64,000 nt of DNA from Seinonella peptonophila (GTDB lineage: Bacteria; Bacillota; Bacilli; Thermoactinomycetales; Thermoactinomycetaceae). The stretch spans positions 310,001-374,000 of the forward strand of contig NZ_FQVL01000001.1 of NCBI RefSeq assembly GCF_900129355.1. The letters are read 5' to 3'. Both the position numbers and the translations under genes were made by a program. The notes beneath the pieces were generated by a model, which worked only from the letters and a program-made list of their open reading frames with translations, had not been told where the DNA came from and did not search any database. Below are positions 63,253 to 64,000 of this stretch, one piece after another. Each line of letters starts with the position of its first letter. Position 1 is the stretch's first letter.

Positions 63253-64000
63253 CTAATTATAATAGTGCATAAAAATATCTTCTAAGGCTGGTTCTTCAAT
63301 GGATACATCACTAACTTGCAACCGCCATATTTTTTCCAATATGTTGCCTACTTCACCTTTATACATAAAAGAGGCACGATTTGCGTCTTGTTTATAATCC
63401 ATAATACCTACTAGATTAAAATAGTTATTTGGGATTTCGACTTTTGCAATTAATTCTATTTTTTTATATCCATTTTCGTTAAGTTCATGTATCTTTTGAA
63501 GGTTGATTATTTTACCTTCCTTAATGATGGCAACTCTGTCACAGATTTTTTGAACCTCACTTAGCACATGTGAAGAAAAGAATATAGTGGTACCTTTTTT
63601 GTTTTCTTCCTGCAAAATCTCAAAAAAAGTATGCTGGACCAATGGATCAAGGCCGTTAGTTGGTTCATCCAAAATAAGAAGACGAGGAGAATGCAATAGT
63701 GCTTGAACGATACCAACCTTCTTTTTGTTCCCTAATGAAAGTTCACTTATTTTTCGTTTTAAGTCAAGCTGTAACCTTTTTGAAAGCTCCGTAATTCTAT
63801 CTTTGCAATCCTTGTCGTAAAGAGCAGCAGCATAATCTAACAACTCTTCCACGGTCATTTGTTCATAGTACGAGGTCTCAGAAGGCAGATAACCTATATC
63901 TTTGGCTATCGCTGGGGCTTCCCTAATACAGTCTTTGGAAAAGATGCTGGCACTACCAGATGTGGGATGCATCAAGGCCAGTAAAGTACGAATAGTTGTC
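63253..64000 (-). CDS. ABC transporter ATP-binding protein (5' end outside window)
   Basis: The visible 249 codons run through the window edge. In-frame sequence before 63975 reads 'TTIRTLLALMHPTSGSASIF', the segment just after a Walker A motif, so the true start lies beyond 64000. Seen are the Q-loop region ('DIGYLPSETSYYEQMTVEE'), signature 'LSLGNKKKVGIVQAL', Walker B 'LLILDEPTNGLDPLVQ' and the H-loop 'FFSSHVLSEVQ'. It is the ATPase for the two ABC-2 permeases downstream. Confidence 0.93.
   Translation of the reverse strand, partial: TTIRTLLALMHPTSGSASIFSKDCIREAPAIAKDIGYLPSETSYYEQMTVEELLDYAAALYDKDCKDRITELSKRLQLDLKRKISELSLGNKKKVGIVQALLHSPRLLILDEPTNGLDPLVQHTFFEILQEENKKGTTIFFSSHVLSEVQKICDRVAIIKEGKIINLQKIHELNENGYKKIELIAKVEIPNNYFNLVGIMDYKQDANRASFMYKGEVGNILEKIWRLQVSDVSIEEPALEDIFMHYYN

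Noticed and set aside
1..64000. rRNA or tRNA genes
   Set aside because: No rRNA-like segment or cloverleaf with a TTCRANYC-type arm was recognised by eye on either strand; a tRNA scan was not possible.

Overview
The window looks like a chromosomal segment of a low-GC, endospore-forming-type Firmicute of the order Bacillales. The evidence is the A+T-rich coding, GGAGG-type ribosome binding sites, frequent TTG/GTG starts, a YesM/YesN-type sensor pair, a MsmX-like ATPase, a cre box and an aa3-type menaquinol oxidase (Qox). A Thermoactinomycetaceae-like or similar soil bacillus is plausible, but this cannot be settled from the window. No rRNA or tRNA gene was recognised.

The left third (1-31.7 kb) is mostly intact and metabolic. 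Positions 40-2907 hold a LacI regulator, an enoyl-CoA hydratase-like gene and a ribose-type permease, with a clear promoter and repeated AAACGTTT operators. Positions 3252-13978 form one long minus-strand sugar operon: sensor kinase, AraC-type response regulator, two solute-binding lipoproteins, two permeases, a GH172 (DUF2961) enzyme, a KpsF/GutQ-like SIS isomerase, a ribokinase-like kinase and a transport ATPase. A promoter and a near-perfect cre box precede it and a strong terminator ends it. I infer import and intracellular hydrolysis of a furanosyl oligosaccharide; the enzyme set would fit D-arabinose to D-arabinose-5-P to ribulose-5-P. From 14 to 26.5 kb there are small housekeeping and envelope genes (CAP protein, TcaA-like protein, TetR, SMR pump, O-methyltransferase, amidase, MFS carrier, DUF1259, DUF1772), with a DUF4291 fragment and a larger decayed gene. 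qoxABCD lies at 26.5-30.3 kb, followed by an MDR-family reductase.

From 33 to 41 kb there is a MerR-controlled resistance operon (MerR, AHA1-like SRPBCC, 14-TM MFS), then a belt of decaying genes. These relics are VOC, SRPBCC, MarR, GntR/LysR and manganese catalase, with intact ArsR, DUF1801 and NTF2-like genes among them.

The 41.7-59.2 kb stretch is an accessory, mosaic region. It holds an MFS gene of higher GC, a 5'-truncated manganese catalase, and several small orphan CRISPR arrays built as repeated terminator-leader-repeat modules, read on the minus strand, with no cas genes in view. It also holds four patches with actinobacterial-looking GC-rich coding. One of these is a complete gene for a TerD-like protein whose domain seems interrupted by a membrane segment. 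A large serine recombinase, relics of IS605-type and DDE transposases, a duplicated recombinase 3' end, a complete Tn3-family transposase and a second Tn3 transposase tail complete the picture of a repeatedly used insertion region.

The right end (59.2-64 kb) is a minus-strand operon of an ABC ATPase (cut by the window edge), two ABC-2 permeases and a PEP-synthase/rifampin-phosphotransferase-like enzyme.
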